Assembly: GCA_943737045.1 (NCBI GenBank)
Contig: CALSFV010000392.1
Coordinates: forward strand, 62,001-126,000
From: Parapristionchus giblindavisi
Lineage: Eukaryota > Nematoda > Chromadorea > Rhabditida > Diplogasteridae
DNA: 64,000 bases
Direction: 5' to 3'
Below, in pieces: positions 12,140 to 23,098 of this stretch; the stretch's first letter is position 1; each line of letters opens with the position of its first letter. A program made the position numbers and the translations under genes. The notes beneath the pieces are model-generated. The model was not told the origin of the DNA, searched no databases, and was given only the letters and a program-made list of their open reading frames with translations.

Positions 12140-15100
12140 CAAGAGATCAAAGATCAAATGGTAATGTAAAGATCAAAGATCAACCTCGGCGTCGGAATCC
12201 ATGGAGGGCGACGACGATACGGACACCGACTTTGTGTCTTCCTTCTCCTTTTTGTTATCGTAGTAATGTTGAATCTGGAAAAGATTCATCAATCATTATC
12301 GATTTTTTTCCACATCCAAATCTATTGTAACCTATCAAAATCAATTTTATAAAATCAATATCCATTTTATTCAATCAATATCTATTTTATCCTATCAATA
12401 TCTATTTTAACCAATCATTATCGATTTTCCCCAATCAATACTTCGATAACTACCGTACCTTCATATGATTGACAGTGTGCAGATGGTAGGGAACTCGTTG
12501 GCCAGTCCATGATGTCGGCTGCTCTGTAGTCTTGAGGAACTCGTGATCGAGAATGGCCGTCAGATCTGGATTATTGATCGATATTATCGATTAGATTTGG
12601 ATTATTGATTGATGGAATATATTGATTGATTGTCTCGCCATTGATTGATTGATTTGATCTTATAGGGGAACCAGTAACAAGGTATTACTAGAAGTGGAGT
12701 CACAATTGATTAGCTGGCTGTTTCATGTTTCACCCATACCCTACAATAACTCATCGAAAGAATTGGAGATTCTCGTTGACTCCCAACAACAACAACATGC
12801 TGATGCCATATTATTTCTATTCTTATTATGATATTTTTATACTCGAGAAAATCAATCAATAAATCAGTACTGCAATGTCTAGTCTAGTCTAGTCTAACCT
12901 CGACTATTATTATTATTATCATCATCATCATCACTATTACTAATATTATTATAATTATCTTACACATAAGCAGTATTCTTACCTCCATTGTCAATTCTTC
13001 TCTGATTGATGCGACTATTCGTGTCCCCTCCCTTCTCTCTCAACTGCACGTACTGCTTCGTAGTGATGATGCGCACCTGTACATTTTAGGAATAAATAAT
13101 ATATTTTTTAAACGTTAATTTAATTAAATAATTAAAATTTAACTAGCCGAGTACGAGTGGCCAACAATTGTTTATCGTTACTACTCTTGGTATGATTACA
13201 ATTATTGATTAAAATTTAGTAATATAAATAAATAATCAATTAATTAATTAATCAATAAACTCACTCCATGACTCATCTCCAGTATCATCTTCTTGATCGA
13301 ATCTTCGAGATCAGGCTGGAAGGCGTAGTTGTTGATGAAGATCACTGTCGCCTCCTGTAATATTTATTAATTTATTTAAATATAATTGAAACAACAACAA
13401 CAATAATAATAATAATTTAACAAATTAATATTATAATAAACAGAGAAAATTACAATAGTAAATGGTCTGTGGAAGCAGCATGAGTTTCGAATGAATAATA
13501 AATAAATAAAAAGATGTTGTAACTTTAAGGCATCATAGATAGCTTCACATATCTCAGCAATATGGTGAGAGAGAAAACAATACAGAATTGTATGCATTTC
13601 TTCTATACAGTAATTCAACCAATAATCACACCCTATCGTTATACTACAGCTACCGTACCTTCGTTATGAGCTCTCTGTACTTCTCATCCAGGAAACTGCC
13701 CTGTTCGAGCTTGAATGGACGTATCTTCTTACCGTACCAGGACATCATCCTGCACAGAAATCGGTGTAACCAAGGCATACTGTAGTCGCGAAATCAATCA
13801 ATAATCTCACTTTTCGAATTCCACCTTCATAGCGCTAGCGTATTTGGCCGGCGTGTCCGCAATCTCTATGCCTACACACTTCTTCACCTGAAACACGAGT
13901 GAGGTAATAATCGGTTGTGCGTGGTGCGGTGCGACGTTTAACAATCGTCGCCGTTTTACCTGACTGCCGCCAGCCACGTACACGACAAGGTGTCCGACAC
14001 CACTGCCCAAATCGACAAACACATCCTGGAATACAAAAAATAATAATTTAACAAAAAAAAACATTTTTCAAATTGTCTCTCATGCAAAATCTAGTTAAAT
14101 ATTTTTGTAATCATTACCAATCAAAGATTTAGATGATTTTTAAAAATCGATATACTTCGAATAAATAATCAATAAATCGAAAAATCAATAACCTTATCAG
14201 TGAGTTTGAGCTGATCCAGGATCAATTGCATCTGCTCAAAGGAGGTCTCACCGTACACTTGAGAGGAGAAGGCCTCGTAGTGCTTGTTCAACACGGACGC
14301 ATCGGGTACTGATCTACAAATGCATCGATCGATAATAATCAATCGATAAATCAATATTGTACCACTTCAATATCAGTCAATAACGCAAACTTTTCTACGA
14401 TTTGTGTGTTCAATTCAACAACTAGCACATTAAATTTATCTTCGTTCAGTCTACCCTACCCGGTGAATCGAAGCTTCAAAGCCATAATGTCACACGGACT
14501 AAACTATAAACACTAATGAACGAAACTAAAGAAACTGTATTTCGAACATACTAAATACTTTTGTGATAACGTACGAAATAATATAATTTTAATTATAAAA
14601 TAATATAATATAAATACCGATTGAATACACTATAGCAGTATTTGATGAGCTCTTGAGATGTGCAGTAGGGAGAGGCGAAGGAGGAGACGTTGATGACGGA
14701 ACGAGTCGCACCCTTCCACTGGAATAAACGACGATTGAGAGATTATTGATTGATCGAGCGGAGTCAGACTACAGAGTACAATAGTTCATTATTAATCAGT
14801 CTCAAACAAAGCAACATCAGACTAGAACAAAGAGTGATCAAACTACAGTAATCAATTGATTAGACTACAGTTATCAATTAATTGATCAGACTACAGACTA
14901 CAGCAAGTTTGACTCACCAATTGACAGTTGCTATTTATGCACTTGTTCAGCCTTTCCACTGCCCTCTGCATTGTGGGTATGCCATTATGATTGAGCTGAA
15001 AATCAACAATTATTAAATAATTGTATTGGGGTTATCCACTTTTTTCTGTATTTTAATAATATTTTATCACTTCCCACCCTTGCATAAATTCATCTTTAAT

Positions 15101-18100
15101 CATTATTCACATGGTTATATAGACGAAATTGCACCTGCTCATATAATGATTAACTGACGTATAATCATTCATGTCTCATTGGCAAATAAATCGCCTTTAC
15201 ATTTCAACCATACATGGGCGGGGTAGCTGGAGCTCGATTCTACAGGGGGCTTCCGAACGAAAAATGGTTAATTTTACAGGGGGCATTAACTTTTTTTCAA
15301 AAATATCACCTAAACGTCATTTTTTACAGGGGGTATTTCACAAATTTTCTAAAAGCCCTAATTTTACAGGGGACACCCCCATTTCTGCGCCCATGTATGA
15401 TTTCAACTCATTTTTCATAATGTGTCTCGTTTCGTGAATACGCACGTAGAATAAAAATATACATCATCACAAATAACGCAGCATATATTTCCATAATATA
15501 GGTCACTTTTACATTCGAACATACACTACCCTTTATAAGACTATCTCGCCCACGCATTGAATATGACATAAAATACTCTTTTTCTCACTTGCTGTTACAT
15601 TTATTCAATGAAAAAATAACTAATTAAATAAATAAATAAACATAGATTACTTGATCGAAGTTAGTATCGATAGCCCGCTCAAAGGCTTCCTTTATACCGA
15701 ATCCTATGCTGAATACGGCCCTGAGAATAATATTTAAATTATAACTCGAAATTTAATTACTAAATATTAATATTATATATTTTTTGTTATACTGTTATAC
15801 AATTTGCCTATACTTATTTATTTACTACATATTTACTTGCGTATCTAGTGAATCGTGGCATAATTATATGCATACATGGGCGGGGTACCTGGAGCTCGAT
15901 TCTACAGGGGGCAACCGAACGAAAAATGGATAATATTACGGGGGGTATTCACTTTTTTTCTCAAAAATTTCACTTAAACGTCACTTTTTACAGGGGGCAT
16001 TCCTCAAATTTTCGAAAAATCCTAATTTTACAGAGGGCACCCCCATGTTGGTGCCCATGTATGATTATATGTATGATATTTAGCCTGTTTTAGCTGCTAC
16101 GCAAAAGTATAATAATATATTATTATGCTAAAAGTATTATAGTATAGTTAAGGATGAATTATACTTTTTATTTTAAGCGCATCGACTATTAAAAGTATAT
16201 GATAAAAAAAATTAATACTATTTATTTAATCATAGTGCGACTACGCCTACATTAAATGGACCATATCTCTAACCTATTCCAAAATGAGTCTTATTTATTG
16301 TTATTATAATAATAATTATCATTTATTTACAATAAGAGAGGCAAACGTTTAATGTAACAATAAAATAAAATTGTTGACTCAGAGAAAAAATGAAAAAAAA
16401 ATAAAAACTGATCTAATACAAGTAAATACTTGCAATATAGGTTAATATAATTAATAAATGCATAATAAATGTATAACTAATGAAAATAAGCTTAAACTTA
16501 CATTATATGCTCTTTGAGCTCATTTAGTACGTCGACATTCTTAATTCCTTTTCGATTCATGACAAAATCGATGGAGCGACCTCCCATGGGCGATGACAAC
16601 TGCAGCACTATCTTTTTAAATTAATTAAATAATATATTAATAATAATAATAATTATTATTATTATTGTTCGTCTCATCTTCTCTCGCCGAATCAAGATCT
16701 ACATCGCAAAAGGATCCCATCCTAGAAGACCCTGGGCAAGTCAGGAGTGGAACGCCTTCAATGAAAGCCACTAAGGACGAAGTTTGAACAAGATCTTCGT
16801 GGGTTGCTTCATTTCTATATTATTGTATTAGGTTGTCGGGAAAGTCTTGATAACTTTTTCAATCGTTTATTTCTCGAAGCAAAGAGAAGTACATTATGGG
16901 TTATATGCTCCATCATGATCAACAAATGTAGCACCAACGTTCGGTCAATATGTGATGCCCCTCGTTGTAGAACCCAGCTGGGCGCGATATAAAGTATTGC
17001 TTGAGTGCAGACTCGACACTTCCACGGAACTTGAAGGTCCTATCTCGAAGGGCACGGGTCAGGCTTGCGAAAAGGTAGTATTCTGACGGGGCCAAGTCAG
17101 GAGAATACGGGGGGTGAGGGAGAACCATCCATCCATATACGGTCAGTTCCTGCCTGACTTTATTGGAGACATGGTGATGGACGCTATCGTGGTGATAATA
17201 TACTTTTTTGTCCTTCAGGCTTGAATGATCGACTGCCTTCATCATATTCCGTAGTTGTGTGAGGCACTTGGCCCTGGTAATTCTCATACCCTCGGGGAGC
17301 AGCTGCCATCTGATCACACCATCCATTCCCCACCACACTGATGTCACGGGTTTTTGGGGGGCGCAGGTTAGGTTTGGGGGGCATCCTGTGGGGTTTCTCG
17401 TTGTTCAACCCACTCGGCTCACCTGTGGTTGTTATCGTAGTAGACCCACTTTTCATCCCCCGTTATGAGCCGGTCCAGCCATCGATCCCCAGGGTGGAGA
17501 GTGGGATGGGTAATGGAATCACCGATTCGACGATCAAGGTTGGTTTTGGTGTAATCGTGGGGTATGAACATACATGGGCGACCATTGCCGCTGGAAAGCA
17601 AAATCGGGTGGGTCGGAGGGACAATATGGGGCATGTAAATATGATAACGTCACTTCGCGGATAATTTTTGAGCGATTTTGTCGGAAATGGGGTGGGTCGG
17701 AGACAAAAAAATCGGGTGGGTCTTTCCGCTAGAGGCAATGCAGCCCAAGTATGTCAGAGAGCACGAGGGCATCATTACCAATAGAGGAAGACAGACAGAT
17801 AGGAGAGGGAGATAGTGTGATTGGGAGTGATACAGACAAAGCAAAGGGTGATAGATAGATGGAGGATGTTACCGGCAGAGAAAGATCGATAAGAAGAGCA
17901 ACAACACAAAATTAAAGAACACGCAAGCAAGATTACTAATCCTCATGAATAAATCAAGCAAGTGCTGAATGTAAAACAAGTTAATTTCGCAGAAAACCGA
18001 GAAAAGTATTGAGAAAATGTCTAATAGATGTCCTCCCATCGGCGATGAGAACTGCAGCACTATCTTTTAAATTAATTAAATAATATCAATAATAATAATA

Positions 18101-18784
18101 ATTATTATTTTGCAAATTCTCATTCGAATGCCATCTCACGATGATCAAATAGTATGCGTATCATAGGAACTATATCGCTCAAAAGGAAGTGCGCGAGTCT
18201 GCTGAGCAGTTGTAAATACAGCCCACACCACGTTTACAATTAGAATATACCTTAATCTTGATCGTATCAGCATCACTGCCGAAGGATTCCGAGTCGTCCT
18301 CCTCTGAATCCTCTTCATGTAGACTATAGTTGAATTAATATTATTAATAGATGTGCAAGAATAAGTATGCATGCACTTTAAATATAATTTTTTTTGATTA
18401 AATAGGTTAACTAGCAATGTGTCCTATGGTGTTTCGGCCGCTACGTCACAATATCATAAGTTCAGTTTTTCCTAAGTTTTTTTGCTAGCCACCTCATATT
18501 TTGGAACCGCCCTCCTAGAGTCCGATACGGTACTCCTAAGAAAAGTTTGTGATCGCTAGCGCAGTGTTCTGACTCTTTCTCTTATTATCTCAATTTGAAT
18601 TGAATTTTATTAATGAACGATCACTCAGACATCAAAGATTCGGAATATTATGGTTGTAGTAGAGTGGATACTCATTCAGAATATTGTGTCCTTCAAACCA
18701 TTACCGACTCAGATTAGAGGACAGATGTTTCATTTCCTATCTTATACTCACTGTCCGCTTACCACCGTCTCTTTAAGGAGGAGA

Positions 18785-18823
<39 letters not shown>

Positions 18824-18914
18824 AAGAGATGGAGAGAAAGGGAGAGAAGAGAGTGTGGGATAGAGAGATGAGAGAGAGGGACAGGGAAAGAGTGTGAGAG
18901 AGAGGAGAGAGAGA

Positions 18915-18951
<37 letters not shown>

Positions 18952-19050
18952 GGGGGAGAAAGAGATGGAGAGAAAGGGAGAGAAGAGAGTGTGGGATAGA
19001 GAGATGAGAGAGAGGGACAGGGAAAGAGTGTGAGAGAGAGGAGAGAGAGA

Positions 19051-19088
<38 letters not shown>

Positions 19089-21844
19089 AATGTTTCAATT
19101 GCAGTGATCATCCTTTCTTTCTACCCCCTTATTCATAACAGACTTATTCATAACAGTGAGCATAGCTGGGCGGAAAACGAATTATTTTTGTGGCCATGCT
19201 CATAGCTTTGCCTTACAATTTCTCGGTTTTTTTACAATTTCCCCCAGCCTGCCCACCTATGATTTCAAATATCACATGTTTTGGATGTATGAAAGATTGA
19301 AAGAAACAATAGTAGAATTGACTTACGCGCCAATTGCAGCACTCTTGCGAACCTCTGATGGTCGAGCAGAGGGTGCAGAGACGGCCGCCGGGGCCGGAAC
19401 CGGAACCGAAACGCCCGCAGGGGCCGGAAAACGCCGAATATATGACTGATATGAATCGGAGAAGGCACTACAAAAAATAATTAATTATCGATTAACAAAA
19501 GAGATAATAATGATGACAAGATCGTACCGGTTAGTGGAGAGACTACGGAGATGCTCCAGGCGGCGCTCCTCCGAACTCTCAAGGCAAATAATAACAATTT
19601 TGCTCATATATTTTCATACCCTCCTAAGGTTAAGAGGATCGATTCACTACATACGGCTCATTTTCAGGAATCCATACATGGGCGGGGTAGCTGGAGCTCA
19701 ATTAGATAGGGGCATCCGAACGAAAAATGGTTAATTTTACAGGGTGCCTTCACTTTTTTTCAAAGAAATCACCTAAACGTTATGTTTTACAGGGGGTATT
19801 CTTTTTTTTTGTTGAAAAACCCTCATTTTATAGCGGGGCACCCCATGTCGACCATGTCAATGTAGAACAGTCCGGTGAGGGTGCAGAAAAAGGTATGATT
19901 TTTCTTCTAAATTAATAATAATAACTGCTGTGTATTAGACCACAACAGTAGTCTAGTATGGAGTAGTGTTTATTTGAGAGGGGGGAATCGATATATTAAT
20001 AATAAGAATAATTAATAAATAAAATTACTTACATCATGTGGAATTAAATCCAGCAGGAACTTAACGAGGTCATCTTGTTGCGCCTGTAGATTGGCGTGCA
20101 AGTCCTCGAACGATGAGGGCGCCGAAAATGTATGAATTAAACAATTAAATTAACAATATTAATAGATGTACAGGTAGAGGTTTGCATGCACATAAAATGT
20201 AAATTTAAAATATATATATATATATATATATCAGAAAACGGGCCTTCAACGCATGTATTATGTCAACTGTTCTTTATGGAAGTGAATGCTGGGTGATGCG
20301 GGAATCTGACAAGAATGAACTGAGGGTCGCCCAAAGAAAGATGGAACGTCGTATGATAGGAGTAACTTGGAAGGATCGATGGACCAATGACCATGTTCGG
20401 AGAGAAACAGGAGTGATGGACTGGGTGGAAGAAGCGACGAAAAGAAAGCTGAACTGGGCCAAAAAGATAAGGACTATGGATGATAATCGATGGACAAGGA
20501 GATTAACAGTTTGGATACCATATGATCGAATATCCAACAGAGGACAAGGAAGACCACTTGAAAGATGGAGGAACGAGATTACGAAGAGAATTGGACAACG
20601 CTGGTGGAGCCTAACTGATGACGAATGGACACCCTAACGCCTGATCAGCGCAACTATGCGACCCCTGATAAATTATGTTATGTTATGTTATGTTATATGT
20701 TAGTTATATTGTGCCTTATGGTCTTTCGGCCGCTACGTAACAAAGATATAACATCCGTGGGCCTGCATTTTTGCGAGCGGCAAGAACCCACCCGGTTTTT
20801 TTTCTCGATTTAACAAAATTCGCTCATAAATTTCTACGCTTCAAATCAACGGTGTTCTAAAGTAGAGCCAAGGAGACTATATGTTATGGTCCTTTCATAC
20901 ATTTCCATACCATCACAGTGTGAGGATCGACCCATATACGGTTCATTTTCAGGGTCAACCATAGGTGGGAACGCAGGGGGCAGCTATTGACGCTGAAAAA
21001 TGAAATCGGGTGGGTCGGATGCAAATATCGGGTGGATAGGACTCAAAAATGTCATTTTTGTACGAATTTTGACTAAATCGTTTCCATTTTCGAGTAAATT
21101 TTGGCAAAATCGGGTGGGTCGGGTGCCAAAACCGGGTGGGTTTTGCCGCTAGCGACAATGCCGCCCACGTATGGGTATGAATCGACCGAGAAATTTTCTT
21201 ATTCCAATGGATTTCCGATATTCCTCGACTGTGCTATGGTGGACTCCAAGTGTGACGACTACTTTACGGACACTTTGAAATGGGTCCGATTCCACAAGTT
21301 TCTTCGACGTGTCCAAATCCAACTCACGGGGGCCTGCCGTTTATGGAAGGAAATGTCGTTTCCTTTGAAGCGATAGAACCAATTATTGATGGTGCTGTAG
21401 TGTGGGCATGTGTGCCATAAAAAATCTTCAGGAAGGTATCCGAATCCTTCATCGTGGTGTCGGATAGGAAGAGGTAAAGTGGAACATCGCGGTTGTAAAA
21501 ATCACTAGGGACATACATCGTTGTACTACTACAGCCTGACTGATGGGAATGGAATGGGGAGTTGTTTACTGCAAAGGTCCCTCACTGCTTGGTATTCACT
21601 AGTAACGAGAGAAAACCAGAGTGCAACTGAGTTATCAAGACTTTCCCGACAACCTAATACTAACTTAATACCTTTATCTTGATGGTATTATCATCACCGG
21701 CGATGGATTCCGTGTCGCCCTGCTCTGACTGTTCCTCGTCATGTCGACTATAATTAAACAAATATTTATTTATTTATTTTAAAATACAATTTAAAATATA
21801 CAAATAAGAAATTGCACTCACTCCGAAGAGCCAGCTTCGTCCAT
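9814..21844 (-). CDS. dot-1: DOT1-family histone H3K79 methyltransferase, 19 exons
   Basis: Exons: 21822-21844, 21672-21747, 16502-16611, 15651-15720, 14918-14995, 14618-14718, 14193-14313, 13960-14025, 13811-13887, 13659-13749, 13265-13354, 12983-13076, 12458-12564, 12185-12274, 12000-12088, 11788-11904, 11510-11573, 10438-10536, 9814-10038. They total 1788 nt (595 aa), with phase continuous throughout. The DOT1 fold is clear. In order: SSPMGG, WKGAT, the D1 loop VYGETSFEQ, SAM-binding motif I FVDLGSGVG, GIEIADTPAKYA, WYGKK, the catalytic-pocket motif FINNYAF, and SWTG near the end of the domain. DOT1 enzymes methylate H3 lysine 79 in nucleosomes. The C-terminal third is acidic then basic and ends RRRATVQRT. 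An acceptor (AATTTCAG) 16 nt upstream of the ATG suggests trans-splicing. Four donors read GTACGGTA. Intron 2 (5 kb) is full of nested transposons. The family assignment is firm; which dot-1 paralogue it is remains unknown. Confidence 0.93.
10058..10240. mobile_element. MITE, CATACATTTTC-type (right palindrome copy)
   Basis: Mate of the MITE at 4750-4933, in the intron between exons 18 and 19 of the dot-1-like gene. Its ends are CATACATTTTCATACCCTC and GAGGGTACCGAAAATGTGTG. It predates the inverted duplication, since both arms carry it. Confidence 0.7.
15209..15399. mobile_element. MITE, CATACATGGGCG termini, 8-bp target duplication
   Basis: The element starts CATACATGGGCGG and ends CGCCCATGTATG. 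The flanking 8-bp duplication ATTTCAAC is perfect (15201-15208 and 15400-15407). Its interior repeats TTTTACAGGGGG blocks. It is 191 bp with no coding capacity and lies in intron 4 of the dot-1-like gene. An 8-bp duplication is compatible with hAT-like mobilisation. Confidence 0.88.
15871..16063. mobile_element. MITE, CATACATGGGCG family, second copy
   Basis: 193 bp, closely similar to the copy at 15209-15399, with a perfect 8-bp flanking duplication ATTATATG (15863-15870 and 16064-16071). It lies in intron 3 of the dot-1-like gene. Confidence 0.88.
17873..18027. repeat. Dispersed copy of a palindrome-arm intron segment
   Basis: About 155 bp closely matching 10980-11130 (and its mirror near 1380-1500), with landmark GAAAGATSGATAAGAAGAGC followed by CACAAAATTAAAGA. 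It directly abuts the truncated exon-3 copy at 18028, so its arrival may have caused that truncation. Confidence 0.75.
18780..19090. repeat. GA/GT-rich minisatellite
   Basis: (GA)n and (GT)n tracts, with one block of about 120 bp (GAGATGGAGAGAAAGGGAG..) present twice, at about 18825 and 18960. The long Ser/Leu frames on the opposite strand are low-complexity artefacts. Confidence 0.9.
19603..19905. mobile_element. Nested MITEs
   Basis: An outer CATACATTTTC-type MITE (ends near 19603, TTTTCATACCCTCC, and 19905, GAGGGTGCAGAAAAAGGTATG) is split by an inner CATACATGGGCGG element beginning at 19673, which has TTTTACAGGG blocks and an eroded right end near 19860. Confidence 0.6.
20235..20710 (+). 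mobile_element. 5'-truncated non-LTR retrotransposon (reverse transcriptase C-terminus)
   Basis: A 125-codon frame (20260-20637) starts STVLYGSECWVMRESDKNEL and carries RRMIGVTWKDR, KLNWAKKIRTMDDNRW and GRPLERW. This is the C-terminal region shared by RTE-like and other non-LTR reverse transcriptases. The 3' tail is a TTATG tandem repeat near 20680-20700, typical of these elements, and a (TA)n tract lies at the truncated 5' side. It is a dead fragment inside the composite insertion. Confidence 0.85.
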
Positions 21845-23098
21845 TCTTACGCCGAAGCCGCTGAAATTAGCAAAACTGTTAAAAATCTAATCGTATAATA
21901 TTGAGAAAAAGATATTAATAAACGTGATGAAATACAAAAGTTAAATTATTCACACTTGGGAAACCTATATCGCTAGCGATCGCTCCAATACTACGTTATA
22001 AACGACCTTTACGATTATAGAGAGAGAGCGCGCACTCTAGTAACACAGCAAAACGTGAGTCTTTTTGGTCGTCCGCCCTATACGGATCACAACGACTTCC
22101 TCATCTAACTAGCCTCCACTCATCTTTAATAGAATTTTAAGGAGATTTAACATGAGTTCAGGTTACAGAAGTTTTCTAAGACATAAATGAGAAGTTTCAC
22201 TACTTACAAACCGAATTAAAGGCACATTCGAGCTCATTTTAATCTCTGCATTGGCCACGGAAACATAGAGGACGAGTTTAGTTCGCGTTGCGGTCGCGTG
22301 GCGAAAAGTTGGCTAATTGCCAAATATTGGTGCGTGTTGAGTCCTACCACGAAAACCCTTTACATTATGCTAAAGTATATGGAATAATTTTTCATTTTCG
22401 CGGCCGGCCCTTGTTATACTCGGAAAATGTCATACGGTATGCTGTTCATTCGTGCTCATTGTGTCTCGTAGCGAATGTTAGCATACTATAATTTATTTTC
22501 GGAAAGTTTGCACTCGTCCTCTCGGGCTGTTTTAGGTGTCCGTGTTGGCAATACCCTATCGAATAAAAAGAAAGGGAGAGAGTGTGTCCAGAACGCAGAG
22601 TTTCAGATTAGCTCGGGGGTATCATTTTAAACAAAAGTATAAATGAAAATCAATGAAAAGTGATAACAGAGAAGAAAGTTTGAAGGGCAAAAGAATGCAC
22701 AAAAATTTCCCGCGTTGACCTCAACAACCCTACCGTATACTATACTGAGTCCAGTCGTCAAGTGGGGCGCGTTCATGATCCTCTCTTTATTTATTAATTA
22801 ATATTTCCCTCTTTTTATATATTTTATATAACAAAATATTTTTTATTTATCTCGTAAGTAGACAAATAATAGTAATACCAATAGAAACGGCCGTCATTTA
22901 GGGAGCAGGGCCATCGGGCCGTGGCCGCGGCCGCGGCCGTCATTTAGGGACACCACTGACTTCCGCTCGTTAGTGGCTGTTTCTCAAGACGCGCTTCTAG
23001 CGGTAAGGAATAGGTTTTAAATAATGCACGTTTCTATTGGTATTACTTTGTTGTTTCTCATGTTTATTGTCGTTATCTGTAATATTGACCATTGCAGA
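21845..23098. promoter_or_regulatory. Shared upstream region of divergent genes
   Basis: A 1.25-kb region between the minus-strand dot-1-like start and the plus-strand PIP-box gene. It holds a GC-rich block GGCCGCGGCCGCGGCCGTC near 22921-22940 and a repeated CGGCCGTCATTTAGGGA (22890 and 22933). It probably contains both promoters; no further coding exon is visible. Confidence 0.45.

Larger units (their letters stand above)
18028..20123 (-). pseudogene. Captured N-terminal exons of a dot-1 paralogue
   Basis: Five minus-strand exon-like blocks join with consistent phase: 20033-20123 (FEDLHANLQAQQDDLVKFLL..), 19528-19577 (SSEERRLEHLRSLSTN), 19327-19467 (..SDSYQSYIRRFPAPAG.., Pro/Ala-rich), 18251-18323 (EEDSEEDDSES..DTIKIK) and 18028-18063 (IVLQFSSPMGG, truncated). 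The last two correspond to exon 2 (..DDNTIKIK) and exon 3 (IVLQLSSPMGG) of the host gene but differ in sequence. The block at 18028-18112, including adjacent intron, is nearly identical to 16567-16672. The first block begins at a MITE-like terminus and has no visible acceptor. The set lies inside the composite insertion. It could also contribute cryptic exons to the host transcript, which I cannot exclude. Confidence 0.7.
17569..21173. mobile_element. MITE-bounded composite insertion inside mariner
   Basis: The 8-bp sequence GGTATGAA flanks both sides (17561-17568 and 21174-21181). Joining the flanks restores the transposase reading ..RFIP-HDYT.., so everything between is one insertion unit. 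Its two ends are related MITEs (17569-17753 and 20960-21173), each with GGGTGGGTCGG blocks and CATAC..TGGGC-type termini. Between them lie dot-1-paralogue exons, a LINE fragment, GA-rich minisatellite and further MITEs. It is either a composite transposon mobilised by its outer MITE ends or a product of recombination between two MITEs. Confidence 0.8.
16828..21657 (-). mobile_element. Mariner transposon, interrupted by a 3.6-kb insertion
   Basis: Perfect terminal inverted repeats of at least 20 bp (TTAGGTTGTCGGGAAAGTCT at 16828 and its complement ending at 21657) with TA duplications outside. Removing 17569-21181 leaves about 1.2 kb, the normal mariner size. Minus-strand transposase remains are plain. 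From the N-terminal part comes DLDTSKKLVESDP (right fragment). From the C-terminal part come IPHDYTK, TGDEKWVYYDNN with the first catalytic Asp, and PYSPDLAPSEYYLF, where the usual final Asp of the DD34D triad is Glu. Frameshifts are present, so it is dead. It sits in intron 2 of the dot-1-like gene. Confidence 0.92.
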
